A stretch of 64,000 nucleotides of DNA from Afifella marina DSM 2698 (GCF_900102695.1 NZ_FMVW01000009.1:120351-184350); one strand, 5' to 3'; shown: positions 42,414 to 52,006, counted from the stretch's first letter. The notes: generated from the letters alone by a model not told the origin. Program-made: numbers and translations.

Positions 42414-44624
42414 GTGCCGCTTTCCAGGCTTCTTTACGAATCTCCGGCTTCCCAGGAACCGCCGCCATCCCCGCCGAGCCCTTCGCTCGCGCGCTCGGCA
42501 GCGCTTGTCGGAGTGCTCGGGGCCTTCATCGTGCTCGCTGCCGTCGCTTCGATCTCCTACCTGCAGTGGCGCGACCTGACGGAGAACATGCGCAGCGCCA
42601 CGGCGAGCTCCGCATTTTTTCTGGCCGACCACGGGGCGAGGCTTTTTGAGGTTTCCGATCTTGCGCTGAGGAAGGCGGCCGATGCCATCGGCGAGCGCGA
42701 TTGGGACGAGATCCAAACCTCGCGGTCGCTTTTCGACGAATTGACCGAGCTGCGTGCCGATCTGCCCTATGTGGATGAATTGTGGGTCAATGACAGCACG
42801 GGCGACCTGCGTCTCACCACCTTTAATTTCCCGGCGCCGCAGGCCAATCTCTCCGACCGTGATGTGTTTCAGGCCCACCAGGCGCATGATGCCGGTCTCT
42901 TCATCGGCCAGCCGATCATCGGACGGGTGACGGACAGGCCGACATTCCTCGTCAGTCGCCGGCTCGGCGGGGATGAGTTCAAAGGCATCGTGTCGGCGAG
43001 CCTGGCGCTCGACTATTTCAACACCTTCTGGAAACGCATCCCGCTGCCGCCCGATGCCCGGGTCGCGCTCTTCAGAAAGAGCGATCAGGCGGTCCTGGCG
43101 CGCTTCCCGCAAGCTCCGGCAGATGCCGGGCCGGTGCCTTTCAATGCGGCTCTCGAGGAGATGATCGCGCAGAACCCGGAGGAGGGGAGCTACACCAACC
43201 TCGCCCAGGAAAAGGACGTCAGGTTCGGCTCCTATCACCAGGTCGGCAATCTGCCACTTTACGTTCGTGTCAGCGTGCCGCGGCAGGCGCTCTTCTCGTT
43301 GTGGCTGGAACAGGCCCAGCCGAATGGGTTTTTCGCGCTTGCGGCGATTTTGTCCCTGATCGCTCTGACCGCTTTCGCTCGCCATCAGGCCCGGCGCGAG
43401 GATGAAAGCCGCGCCTTCCTGAAAGACGAGGTGGCGCGGCAAACGGTGGCGCTGCGCGAAGAAACTCAGGCGCTCGAAGCGCTCAACGGCGCGAGCCGCA
43501 TCCTGTCCGCCGAGCTCGACCCCGGCCGCGCAATCCGCACCATCGTGCAGGCGAGCGTGGTGATGAGCGGGGCGCGCGCCGGCGCCTTTCTGCCGGCCGA
43601 TCAGAAACGGGCGGAGAGAACCGAGAGCGATCGTATCGTCGTCCGCAACGAGGATTTTCGCCCCGGTTTTCTACGCTTCGTCTCCGAGCATCGGGGCAAG
43701 CTTCTGCGGTCCGGTCACAATATCCTGCGAGTCGACGAAATCGGTGAGTGGACGCAGGAGCGTGAGGCATCCGGCGTCGGCAGCTTTCTTGCCGTGCCGA
43801 TCATCTCCCGCTCGGGCGAAGTGCATGGCGAACTCTTTTTGGCCCATTCCAACCCCCATGCGTTCGGAACGCGGGCGGAACGGTTGTCGGTGGGGCTTGC
43901 CGCTCAGGCCGCGATTGGGATCGACAACGCCAATCTCTTCGAGGCCGCCCAGAAGGAAATCGCGGCCCGCAAGGAAACGCAGGTCAAGCAGGAGCTCTTG
44001 ATCCGCGAGCTCCATCACCGGGTGAAGAATACCCTGGCGGTGGTCCAGGCGATCGCCGGCATGACGGCACGTTCGGCGGAGGATATGAGTGCCTTCAACG
44101 ATGCCTTTGCGGGGCGGCTGTCATCTCTCGCCTCCACACATACCCTTTTGACAGAATGGGCCTGGCAGAAGGTGCCTCTCGGGGATCTCATCCGCGGGCA
44201 GCTCGAGCCCTATCCGGAGCGCGTTCACCTCGAAGGGCCGAACCTGGAGCTTGCGGCAGCGCAAGCCGTTCCCATCGGTATGGCCATCCACGAGCTTGCC
44301 ACCAACGCGATCAAATATGGTGGGCTTTCAACGGACGAAGGACATCTTTCCGTCGTCTGGCGGGTCGAGGAGGATGCAAGCGGAGAGACGCGCGGAACTT
44401 TATTCCTGGAGTGGCGCGAAAGCGGGGGGCCTCCCGCCGTCTCACCGACGCGGCGCGGCTTCGGCTCGCGATTGTTGAGCGACGTTTTGAGGGTGCAGCT
44501 TCGCGCCCGTACGGATATCCGCTTCGAACCGGAAGGCCTCGTGTTCGAGCTTGCGGTTCCCATTGCGCCGATCGTTGTGTCCGATTACCCTGGCTCAGCC
44601 GTCGAGGAGAGCGCTCAGTCGTGA
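42414..44624 (+). CDS. HWE-family sensor histidine kinase with Cache and GAF domains
   Basis: This 736-residue membrane kinase has a TM helix (~29-48), a periplasmic Cache-type sensor domain (~50-300), a second TM helix (~305-320), a GAF domain (~370-510) and an HWE kinase core: ELHHRVKN with His534/His535, ATNAIKYGG, and the LEWRESGGPP (WxE) motif. HWE kinases commonly feed the EcfG/PhyR stress pathway. The start is GTG. It is followed by a single-domain response regulator with its own EcfG promoter, a strong sign of a functional partnership. Confidence 0.9.
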   Translation: MPLSRLLYESPASQEPPPSPPSPSLARSAALVGVLGAFIVLAAVASISYLQWRDLTENMRSATASSAFFLADHGARLFEVSDLALRKAADAIGERDWDEIQTSRSLFDELTELRADLPYVDELWVNDSTGDLRLTTFNFPAPQANLSDRDVFQAHQAHDAGLFIGQPIIGRVTDRPTFLVSRRLGGDEFKGIVSASLALDYFNTFWKRIPLPPDARVALFRKSDQAVLARFPQAPADAGPVPFNAALEEMIAQNPEEGSYTNLAQEKDVRFGSYHQVGNLPLYVRVSVPRQALFSLWLEQAQPNGFFALAAILSLIALTAFARHQARREDESRAFLKDEVARQTVALREETQALEALNGASRILSAELDPGRAIRTIVQASVVMSGARAGAFLPADQKRAERTESDRIVVRNEDFRPGFLRFVSEHRGKLLRSGHNILRVDEIGEWTQEREASGVGSFLAVPIISRSGEVHGELFLAHSNPHAFGTRAERLSVGLAAQAAIGIDNANLFEAAQKEIAARKETQVKQELLIRELHHRVKNTLAVVQAIAGMTARSAEDMSAFNDAFAGRLSSLASTHTLLTEWAWQKVPLGDLIRGQLEPYPERVHLEGPNLELAAAQAVPIGMAIHELATNAIKYGGLSTDEGHLSVVWRVEEDASGETRGTLFLEWRESGGPPAVSPTRRGFGSRLLSDVLRVQLRARTDIRFEPEGLVFELAVPIAPIVVSDYPGSAVEESAQS

Positions 44625-44683
44625 CTGGCCCCGGTTCAGCGCGCGCAATGAAGAACGGTTTTTCCAAAAAATGTTGTTTCTTC

Positions 44684-44708
44684 GGAACCACTTTCGTTCC
44701 GTTGCGTT
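44684..44708 (+). promoter_or_regulatory. EcfG-type general-stress promoter
   Basis: GGAAC, 16 bases, CGTT is an exact EcfG consensus match. It lies 62 bases before the response regulator start, after the kinase stop at 44624, so it drives the response regulator alone. Confidence 0.75.
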
Positions 44709-44770
44709 AAATACGAGCTGCGTATTGCCGTTTGCCCGCAGAGGACGTTTTTGCAGGAGAAAAAGCTCGT

Positions 44771-45163
44771 ATGCCCGCCATTTGTGCAGGAGAGAAAGCG
44801 GCGCCTCTCCGCGATTGTCAGATCCTACTTGTAGAAGACGAAGCTTTGGTTGCAATGGACCTAGCCTACGAGCTGGAAAAGGCCGGGGCCGAGGTGACCT
44901 TTGCCTCCACGCTCGCGGAGGCGCTTGCCATTGCCAATAGCAATGATCCGCCCCATTCGGCGGCGGTTCTCGATATCAACCTGCGCGGCGAAGAGGTTTA
45001 TCCGGCGGCCGAACGGCTCGCCGCAACTGGCGTCCCCTTCCTGTTCTGCACGGGGCACGGCAAGCTGGAAGATGTCGCGCCGCGCTTTCCGGATGCGCCG
45101 GTGCTGAACAAGCCGATCATCGGGCGCCAGCTCGTTTGCGCACTCGCTGCACTTCTCCCTTGA
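44771..45163 (+). CDS. Single-domain response regulator of FAT-GUY type
   Basis: This 130-residue receiver protein has acid pocket residues (LVEDEALVAMD), phosphoacceptor Asp68 (AAVLDINLRG), conserved Lys114 and the stretch VPFLFCTGHG at 88-97, which corresponds to the PFxFATGGY-type FAT-GUY motif of response regulators that act in the alphaproteobacterial general stress response. It has no output domain, so it likely relays or drains phosphate, like SdrG or LovR. ATG 44771 is downstream of GGAG at eleven bases. An exact EcfG promoter precedes it. Confidence 0.82.
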   Translation: MPAICAGEKAAPLRDCQILLVEDEALVAMDLAYELEKAGAEVTFASTLAEALAIANSNDPPHSAAVLDINLRGEEVYPAAERLAATGVPFLFCTGHGKLEDVAPRFPDAPVLNKPIIGRQLVCALAALLP

Positions 45164-45222
45164 GACACTGTTGAAGGGTCTGTCCTTCTAGCGCAGCTTC
45201 GCGCGCTTCCTTCTCACTCCGC

Positions 45223-46377
45223 TCAACTGGCCTTGCCCGCGTGTAGCCGCCAAATGGCTCCGTTCGCTTCGTCGGTCAGGAGATAGAGCGCGCCATCCGG
45301 CCCTTCGACGACATCGCGGATGCGTTTCGCGCGCTCGTGCAGGAGACGTTCCTCGTGGGTCACTTTCTCGCCGTCCAGATCGAGGCGAACGAGAGCTTGT
45401 GAGGCGAGGCCGCCGACGAAAATGTCTCCTTGCCATTCGGGAAACATGTCGCCCTCGTAAAAGACCATGCCTGAGGGCGCGATTACCGGTGTCCATTGAT
45501 AAAGCGGACCTGCCATGCCTTCAGCCTGCGCCTTGCCGGAGCCGACGGGCGTGCCGTTGTAATTCACCCCATAGGAAATGATGGGCCAGCCGTAATTCTC
45601 GCCGGGGCGGGCAATGTTGAGCTCGTCGCCACCCTTCGGGCCGTGCTCGATCTCCCAAAGCTCTCCCGTCCCGGGATTGATCGCGGCCGCCTGGACGTTG
45701 CGATGGCCGTAGGACCAGATCTCCGGACGCGCATCATCGCGGCCGACATAAGGGTTATCGTTCGGAATCGAGCCGTCCGGATTGAGGCGCACGATCTTTC
45801 CGAGATCGGAATCGAGCTCCTGCGCCTGGCCGCGGAAAGCCTCCGAGAAGCGCTCTCCAAGTGTCACGAAGAGATGGCCCTCGCGGTCGAAGACGAGGCG
45901 CGAGCCATAATGTGCGCTGCTTGCGACCTTGGGCTCTTGCGAGAAGATCACCTCCACATCCTGCATCTTAGTTCTGTCGTCGGAGAGTTTGCCGCGTGCG
46001 ACGGCCGTCGAGGTTGTGCCGCCCTCACCCAGTTCGGCATAGCTCCAATAGACGAGGCGGTTTTCTTCAAAGTCGGGATCGAGGGTGACGTCGAGAAGTC
46101 CGCCCTGGCTGCGATTGTCGACCTCGGGCAGGCCCGAAATCGGCTCCGATACGTCTCCGGCGGGCGTGACATGGCGCAGGTTTCCGTAGCGCTCCGTCAC
46201 CAGCATCGAACCGTCGGGCAGGAAAGCGAGGCCCCATGGATGGGAAAGGCCCTCTGTCACGGTCTCTACGGCGATGTCCGGTCCCTGCGTCGAGATCGTC
46301 TCCTGGGCAAGAGCGGTGCTGGCAAGGAGCGTCGCTGCGAGAACTCCGCCCGTCCGCAAGAACATGCCTTTGGTCAT
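45223..46377 (-). CDS. PQQ-dependent sugar dehydrogenase-like (glucose/sorbosone dehydrogenase family) secreted protein
   Basis: This 384-residue protein has a signal peptide (~1-25, LLASTALAQ) and the six-bladed propeller motifs of the soluble glucose/sorbosone dehydrogenase family (SHPWGLAFLPDGSMLVTERYG, DEGHLFVTLGERF-like segment, GHRNVQAAAINP, EIEHGPKGGDELNI). Calcium- and PQQ-binding residues are plausible but the native sugar is unknown. GGAGG six bases before ATG 46377 fixes the start. No PQQ biosynthesis gene is nearby. It diverges from the NAGGN operon. Confidence 0.9.
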   Translation of the reverse strand: MTKGMFLRTGGVLAATLLASTALAQETISTQGPDIAVETVTEGLSHPWGLAFLPDGSMLVTERYGNLRHVTPAGDVSEPISGLPEVDNRSQGGLLDVTLDPDFEENRLVYWSYAELGEGGTTSTAVARGKLSDDRTKMQDVEVIFSQEPKVASSAHYGSRLVFDREGHLFVTLGERFSEAFRGQAQELDSDLGKIVRLNPDGSIPNDNPYVGRDDARPEIWSYGHRNVQAAAINPGTGELWEIEHGPKGGDELNIARPGENYGWPIISYGVNYNGTPVGSGKAQAEGMAGPLYQWTPVIAPSGMVFYEGDMFPEWQGDIFVGGLASQALVRLDLDGEKVTHEERLLHERAKRIRDVVEGPDGALYLLTDEANGAIWRLHAGKAS

Positions 46378-46880
46378 GGTGATCCTCCGAAAGCTGCGCC
46401 GGCGGGCCGGGACCCGCCTTTGCGAACCAATCGGCGAAGGGGAGCGCAGTTCCTCCCGCAGGGCGAGGACGGGATAACGTTCGCTTGAAAACCGCGAGAG
46501 GAACGCTGCGCCTTGTAATTTTGCGCGCCTGTCCGTGGAAGAGCCGCTGCGATGTGCAACGACGTCGCGGATGGGCCGGCCTCTCTCACCCTCCCGCTGC
46601 GCCCCCGCACCGGCAGCGCCTGCGTCTGCTGCGGAGGATCTTGGATCTCGGTGTATCCCCCGTGGAACGAAAAAGAATTTCCGACCGGCTCGGGCGAATT
46701 TCGAACGCGTCTGCGACGTGATCGGAAGGCATTCTGTGCCAACGACCCGACAAGCGGATCGACGCCCGAAGGAAGACGGTCGGGCGAGGCTTCGTCGCTG
46801 GGTTTTTGACCTTTCCGCCAGGTTCTTTAAAACCAGAGGCAACGTTTCATTCTCATTCCTCAACCAGCAGAGATAATTTC
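46378..46880. other. 503-bp divergent intergenic region
   Basis: This region separates the PQQ-type dehydrogenase from the NAGGN operon. I see no coding ORF of convincing quality, no RNA gene and no exact EcfG or FNR site. A GGAAC at 46664 lacks a -10 CGTT partner. Confidence 0.5.
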
Positions 46881-48656
46881 ATGTGCGGCATTTGCGGCGA
46901 AGTGAGCTTCACCGGCTCGCAGGCCGATCCCTCAGCAATCGGGCGTATGCTCGACGTCCTCTCCGCCCGCGGCCCCGATTCCTCCGGGGCCGTCATCCGG
47001 GGCCGTGTAGGCCTCGGGCATCGCCGGCTCCAGATCATCGATCTGTCGGCACGCTCCGAACAGCCTCTCGTCGATTCCGATCTCGGGCTTTCGATCGTCT
47101 TCAACGGCTGCATCTACAATTACCAGGAGCTGCGCACCGAGCTTCAGGGGAAGGGCTACCGGTTCTTCTCCTCCGGCGACACGGAAGTGATCCTGAAGTC
47201 TTGGCACGCCTGGGGCGAGGATTGCGTCAACCGCTTCCACGGCATGTTCGCCTTCGCCATTCACGAGCGCGAAAGCGGCCGCGTCGTGCTGGCGCGCGAC
47301 CGGTTCGGCATCAAGCCACTCTATCTTTCGGAGACGGACGGCACGCTGCGTTTCGCCTCGTCGCTGCCGGCGCTCGTCAAGGCGGGTGGTGTCGACACCA
47401 CGATCGATCCCGTGGCGCTGCAATTCTACATGTCGTTCCATGCGGTCGTGCCAGCGCCCTACACGATCCTCAAGGGCGTGCGGAAACTCGCGCCCGCCAC
47501 GATCCGCGTGATCGAGGCTGATGGGACAAGCCGCGAGAAGGTCTACTGGGATCCGCGCTACGAACGCTCCAGCGAAGAGGTGACGCGCTCCTTCGGCGAA
47601 TGGCAGGAGATGGTGCTCGATGCGCTGCGGACGGCCGTGGATCGCCGTATGGTCGCCGACGTGCCTGTCGGCGTGCTCCTATCAGGCGGCGTCGATTCCT
47701 CGCTGATCGTCGGGCTCCTCGCCGAGGCCGGGCAGAAGGATCTGATGACCTTTTCGATCGGCTTTGAGGAGGCGCACGGCGAGAAGGGCGACGAATTCGT
47801 CTATTCCGACATCATCGCCAAGCGTTTCAACACCGATCACCACAAGCTTTTCGTGCCGTCCTCCGATCTTCTGAAGGAGCTTCCCGGCGCGATTTCGGCG
47901 ATGTCGGAGCCGATGGTCTCCTACGACAATATCGGCTTCTATCTCCTGTCGCGGGAAGTCGCCAAGCACATCAAGGTGGTGCAGTCGGGGCAGGGCGCCG
48001 ACGAGATCTTTGGCGGCTATCACTGGTACCCGCCGCTCGCGCATTCGAACAATCCGGCCGCCGATTACGCCAAGGTCTTCTTCGACCGCGACCATGACCG
48101 ACTTGGCCAGCACCTTTCGCCCGACTGGATGGCGGCGAAAGACGAGGCGCGTGCCTTCGTGGAAGCGCATTTCAACAAGGCCGGGGCAGAGGATCCGGTC
48201 GACAAGGCGCTCCGTCTCGATTCCACCATCATGCTCGTCGACGATCCGGTGAAGCGGGTCGACAACATGACGATGGCCTGGGGGCTTGAGGCCCGCGTTC
48301 CCTTCCTCGACCACGAGCTTGCCGAGCTTGCCGCCCGCATTCCACCCGAGCACAAGCTTGCCGATGGCGGCAAAGGCATCCTCAAGGCGGTGGCGCGCGA
48401 GGTGGTGCCGAAAGAGGTGGTCGATCGCGAGAAGGGATATTTCCCGGTTCCGGCGCTCAAATACATCGCCGGTGACACGCTCGACATGGTGCGTGACACG
48501 CTGACGAGCCAATCCGCGCGTGAGCGCGGCCTCTTTAAAGAAGACTATCTCAACGCGCTCTTCGACGATCCGAGTGCCCATATCACGCCGCTCCGTGGGT
48601 CGGAGCTCTGGCAGGTGGGGCTCCTGGAGCTCTGGCTGCAGAACCACGAGCTTTAA
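46881..48656 (+). CDS. N-acetylglutaminylglutamine amidotransferase (asparagine synthase-like)
   Basis: This 591-residue class II glutamine amidotransferase makes the final amide of the osmolyte N-acetylglutaminylglutamine amide (NAGGN). Cys2 is the glutaminase nucleophile (MCGICGE), the glutaminase domain runs to ~210, and the synthetase domain has the PP-loop SGGVDSS at residues 268-274 plus GQGADEIFGGYHWY. The genes that follow (synthetase and M42 peptidase) complete the known NAGGN system. ATG 46881 is required because the Cys must be residue 2. Confidence 0.93.
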   Translation: MCGICGEVSFTGSQADPSAIGRMLDVLSARGPDSSGAVIRGRVGLGHRRLQIIDLSARSEQPLVDSDLGLSIVFNGCIYNYQELRTELQGKGYRFFSSGDTEVILKSWHAWGEDCVNRFHGMFAFAIHERESGRVVLARDRFGIKPLYLSETDGTLRFASSLPALVKAGGVDTTIDPVALQFYMSFHAVVPAPYTILKGVRKLAPATIRVIEADGTSREKVYWDPRYERSSEEVTRSFGEWQEMVLDALRTAVDRRMVADVPVGVLLSGGVDSSLIVGLLAEAGQKDLMTFSIGFEEAHGEKGDEFVYSDIIAKRFNTDHHKLFVPSSDLLKELPGAISAMSEPMVSYDNIGFYLLSREVAKHIKVVQSGQGADEIFGGYHWYPPLAHSNNPAADYAKVFFDRDHDRLGQHLSPDWMAAKDEARAFVEAHFNKAGAEDPVDKALRLDSTIMLVDDPVKRVDNMTMAWGLEARVPFLDHELAELAARIPPEHKLADGGKGILKAVAREVVPKEVVDREKGYFPVPALKYIAGDTLDMVRDTLTSQSARERGLFKEDYLNALFDDPSAHITPLRGSELWQVGLLELWLQNHEL

Positions 48657-48668
48657 CAGGGGGCTGCC

Positions 48669-50459
48669 ATGTCACGCCGACCGGACAAGAAGGGCCAGGG
48701 CAAACGCGCCAATGTCGTTGGCCATAGGCTATTGCGCATGCGCGAGCAGGGCACGCGGCCGCATCTCGAGCAGGATAGCGAGCGGCCGCACCCCAATGCG
48801 GTGATCGATTGTGGCTGGGGACGCGTCCTCTTCACGCAGACATTCGAGACGAGCGATGCGATGATCGACAAGCTCGGGGCAGAGGGCCCCGACCGGCGCG
48901 ATATCGCCTTTTATGTGCGTGACCCGCATGTCGTGCTCGCGGCCGCCCCGAACGAGCTCTTCCTCGATCCCTCGCACACCTACCGGCTCGATCTCACCAC
49001 CTACCGCGCGAAATGGCGCAAGCTTCCGGGATTCTTCGTTCGGCGGCTGACCTCTTTGGCCGATGCGGAGACGGTCAACCGCATCTATGCGAGCCGCAAC
49101 ATGGTGCAGGTGGACCCGGAATTCTTCTGGTCGAACCGAGACAGCCGGGCGCTCACCTATTTCGTCGCCGAAGACGAGACGACGGGTGAGGTGATCGCGA
49201 CCGTCACGGGCGTCGATCATCAGCGCGCTTTCAACGATCCGGAGCGGGGATCCTCACTGTGGTGTCTCGCCGTCGATCCGCAGGCGCGTTATCCGGGCAT
49301 CGGTGAAGCGATGGTGCGCCGGCTCGCGGAGCATTATCAGGCGCGCGGCGCCGCCTTTATGGATCTCTCGGTCCTGCACGACAACGACAAGGCGATAAGT
49401 CTCTACGAGAAGCTCGGTTTCCGGCGCATCCCCATCTTCGCGGTGAAGCGCAAGAACCCGATCAACGAAAAACTCTTTTCCGGTCCCGACCCGGCGGAAA
49501 ACCTCAATCCCTACGCCCGGATCATCGTTGACGAAGCGCGGAGGCGGGGCATCGATGTGGAGGTGATCGACGATCAGGCTGGCTTCTTCCGCCTTTCGTC
49601 CGGCGGACGGTCGGTTCGCTGTCGCGAAAGCCTGTCGGAGCTCACGAGTGCCGTCGCCATGTCGCTTTGCGACGACAAGGCCGCAACCCGCCGGATCGTG
49701 GAAAGGGCGGGGGTGAAGGTGCCCGCCCAGATGGAGGCCGGCGACGACAACGCGCTCAAAGCCTTTCTCGCCGAGCACGAGAGCGTCGTGGTCAAGCCCG
49801 CGCGCGGTGAGCAGGGGCGAGGCGTCGCGGTTGATCTCGACACTCTCGAACAGGTCAAGGCCGCGATCGAAGAGGCGAAGAAATCAGCCGACCGTGTGGT
49901 GCTCGAATCCTATTTCTCCGGCACGGATCTCAGACTGATCGTCATCAATTTCCGGCTCGTCGCCGCAGCGATCCGCGTTCCTGCGCAGGTGGTGGGCGAC
50001 GGCAAGAGCTGTGTGCGCGACCTGATCGCCAAGCAGAGCCGACGCCGCGAAGCCGCCACCGGCGGGGAATCGAAGATCCCGCTCGATGGTGAGACGGAAC
50101 GGTGCATTGCCCGCAACGGCTTTTCTCTCGATTCCGTTCTGCCCGAGGGCGAAACACTGCAGGTGCGGAAATCCGCCAATCTGCACACCGGAGGCACCAT
50201 TCACGACGTGACGGCGGCCGTGCATCCGACACTCGTCGAAGCGGCGATCTCGGCTGCCCGTGCCATCGACATTCCTGTGGTCGGCATCGATCTGATGGTG
50301 ACGGCCCCGCATCTGCCGGAATATGTCTTCATCGAGGCGAATGAGCGACCGGGCCTTGCCAATCACGAACCGCAGCCGACCGCGCAGCGCTTCGTCGATC
50401 TCCTGTTTCCGCTCTCGATGCCCGCCTCCGTCAGAATGGCGCAGGAAAGGAAGGGATGA
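48669..50459 (+). CDS. ngg: N-acetylglutaminylglutamine synthetase (GNAT + ATP-grasp)
   Basis: This 596-residue bifunctional enzyme has a GNAT acetyltransferase domain (~115-265, WCLAVDPQARYPGIGEAMVRRLAEHY) and a C-terminal ATP-grasp ligase (~290-590, DDKAATRRIVERAGVKVP; VVKPARGEQGRGVAV; FIEANERPGLANHEP). It should acetylate and join glutamine to give the NAGGN precursor. It is 12 bases after the amidotransferase and overlaps the peptidase gene by four bases. Confidence 0.93.
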   Translation: MSRRPDKKGQGKRANVVGHRLLRMREQGTRPHLEQDSERPHPNAVIDCGWGRVLFTQTFETSDAMIDKLGAEGPDRRDIAFYVRDPHVVLAAAPNELFLDPSHTYRLDLTTYRAKWRKLPGFFVRRLTSLADAETVNRIYASRNMVQVDPEFFWSNRDSRALTYFVAEDETTGEVIATVTGVDHQRAFNDPERGSSLWCLAVDPQARYPGIGEAMVRRLAEHYQARGAAFMDLSVLHDNDKAISLYEKLGFRRIPIFAVKRKNPINEKLFSGPDPAENLNPYARIIVDEARRRGIDVEVIDDQAGFFRLSSGGRSVRCRESLSELTSAVAMSLCDDKAATRRIVERAGVKVPAQMEAGDDNALKAFLAEHESVVVKPARGEQGRGVAVDLDTLEQVKAAIEEAKKSADRVVLESYFSGTDLRLIVINFRLVAAAIRVPAQVVGDGKSCVRDLIAKQSRRREAATGGESKIPLDGETERCIARNGFSLDSVLPEGETLQVRKSANLHTGGTIHDVTAAVHPTLVEAAISAARAIDIPVVGIDLMVTAPHLPEYVFIEANERPGLANHEPQPTAQRFVDLLFPLSMPASVRMAQERKG

Positions 50460-51613
50460 TGACGCGGCTCGCGATCGATACGGACTACCTGGCCGATTGG
50501 CTGGCGCGGCTTCTCGCGACGCCGAGCCCGACCGGATACACCGACACGATCGTGCGCGATTGCTGTGCGGAGCTGGAACGGCTCGGGGTCGGCTACGAGA
50601 TCACCCGCCGCGGCGCCATTCGTGCCATCTATCAGGGCTCTCGACGCAAGGCGGCCCGCGCCATCGTTGCGCATCTCGATACTCTCGGCGCGCAGGTGAA
50701 GGGGCTTAAGGAGAACGGTCGTCTGGAACTCGTGCCCGTCGGCCATTGGTCGGCGCGGTTTGCGGAAGGGGCGCGCGCGACGATCTTTACCGATCACGGC
50801 TCCTATCGCGGCACAATTCTGCCGCTGAAAGCCTCCGGCCACACCTTTGCCGATGAGGTCGACACTTTACCGGTCGGTTGGGATTACGTGGAGCTTCGCA
50901 TCGATGCGCCTGCGACCGACAAGTCCTCGCTGGAGAAGCTCGGCGTGGAGGTCGGCGACATGGTGGCGATCGATCCGCAGCCGGAATTCGTCGAGAACGG
51001 CTTCATCGTTTCCCGCCATCTCGACAACAAGGCGGGCGTTGCCGTCATGTTCGCCGCGCTGGACGCCATGGTGAAGGAAGATGCGATCACGCCGGTCGAC
51101 ATCCATTTCCTTCTGACCATTGCCGAAGAGGTGGGCGTCGGCGCCTCGGCGATCCTCTCCCACGACGTCGCCTCGATGGTGGCGGTCGACAATGGCACCA
51201 CGGCACCCGGACAGAATTCGTCGGAATTCGGCGTCACCATCGCCATGGCCGACCAGACCGGCCCGTTCGACTACCATCTGACGCGCAAGCTCGCGCGGCT
51301 GTGCCTGGAAAACGACATCCGCTACCAGAAGGACGTTTTCCGCCATTACCGCTCCGATTCGGCCTCGGCGATCGAATCGGGGGCGGATGTGCGCACGGCA
51401 CTCATCACCTTCGGCGTCGATGCGAGCCATGGCTATGAGCGTATCCACATGCATGCGCTGCGGTCCCTCGCCGAACTCATCACCGCCTATGTGACGAGCC
51501 CCGTCGAGATCCAGCGCGACAGCAAAGAGCTCGGCAGCCTCCAGGGCTTCACCACCCAGCCGACCGAGGACGAGGCGGCCGAGGAGGCGAAGGACGAACC
51601 TGTCGTGCTGTGA
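50456..51613 (+). CDS. Osmoprotectant NAGGN system M42-family peptidase
   Basis: This 385-residue metallo-aminopeptidase has the M42 pattern: His73 and Asp75 (AHLDTLG), Asp190 (SRHLDNKAG), Glu224/Glu225 (TIAEEVGVG) and Asp245 (VAVDNGT), which hold two metals. In NAGGN operons it is thought to recycle or trim the osmolyte. The ATG (or the ATG immediately after it) overlaps the synthetase stop, so translation is coupled. The long acidic C-terminal tail (TEDEAAEEAKDE) is variable. Confidence 0.92.
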   Translation: MMTRLAIDTDYLADWLARLLATPSPTGYTDTIVRDCCAELERLGVGYEITRRGAIRAIYQGSRRKAARAIVAHLDTLGAQVKGLKENGRLELVPVGHWSARFAEGARATIFTDHGSYRGTILPLKASGHTFADEVDTLPVGWDYVELRIDAPATDKSSLEKLGVEVGDMVAIDPQPEFVENGFIVSRHLDNKAGVAVMFAALDAMVKEDAITPVDIHFLLTIAEEVGVGASAILSHDVASMVAVDNGTTAPGQNSSEFGVTIAMADQTGPFDYHLTRKLARLCLENDIRYQKDVFRHYRSDSASAIESGADVRTALITFGVDASHGYERIHMHALRSLAELITAYVTSPVEIQRDSKELGSLQGFTTQPTEDEAAEEAKDEPVVL

Positions 51614-51710
51614 CACTTTGCGTTGGCAAGCGCCGGCCTTCGTCGCGTCTGGCCGCTTGACCTTCCTCCGGGGGGAGGCGCGATATCGCGTTCTTTAGGA
51701 AGGGCGCGAG

Positions 51711-51935
51711 ATGACTGAGAAATCCCACGAAGCTGAGACCGCAGCGGATCGCTGCTGTCAGGATCAGGACGCCGGCGAGCACGAGGGCTGTGGCTGCGGT
51801 GGCAAAGGCCACGGCAAACACAAGGGGCACGGGGAGCATAAGCACGGCTCGTGCGGCTGTGGCGGCCACGGCCATAAACACGCGCATGCGGCGGATGAGG
51901 GCGGTTGCGGCTGCGGCGGCGACCACGAGCACTAA
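51711..51935 (+). CDS. His/Cys/Gly-rich mini-protein, probable metal binder
   Basis: This 74-residue protein has 13 His and 8 Cys, with three CGCGG repeats (residues ~28-32, 48-52 and 67-71) between His- and Lys-rich stretches, and no signal peptide or membrane helix. The composition points to binding of zinc, nickel, copper or iron, but I know no named family. GGAAGGGCG precedes the ATG. It lies 97 bp after the NAGGN operon on the same strand, ahead of a terminator, and may be co-transcribed or have its own promoter. Confidence 0.72.
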   Translation: MTEKSHEAETAADRCCQDQDAGEHEGCGCGGKGHGKHKGHGEHKHGSCGCGGHGHKHAHAADEGGCGCGGDHEH

Positions 51936-51981
51936 GACGGCGCGCTCGATCACGCCGCGCGACAAAGCCTCACCTGCGAGG

Positions 51982-52006
51982 ACGCCGCACCCTTAGGCGG
52001 CGTTTT
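51982..52006 (+). terminator. Intrinsic terminator after the His/Cys-rich gene
   Basis: A 7-bp stem ACGCCGC/GCGGCGT with an 8-base loop is followed by TTT. It closes the NAGGN/mini-protein transcription unit. Confidence 0.75.

Noticed and set aside
46664..46692. GGAAC element upstream of the NAGGN operon as an EcfG promoter
   Set aside because: No CGTT at 16-17 bases; the position reads CCGG.
46485..46876. Open frames between the PQQ dehydrogenase and NAGGN genes
   Set aside because: Composition is Arg-rich and unlike real genes here, and starts lack ribosome-binding sites.
51679..51690. CGCGATATCGCG palindrome before the His/Cys-rich gene
   Set aside because: A 12-bp symmetric run is expected in GC-rich DNA and it has no supporting context.
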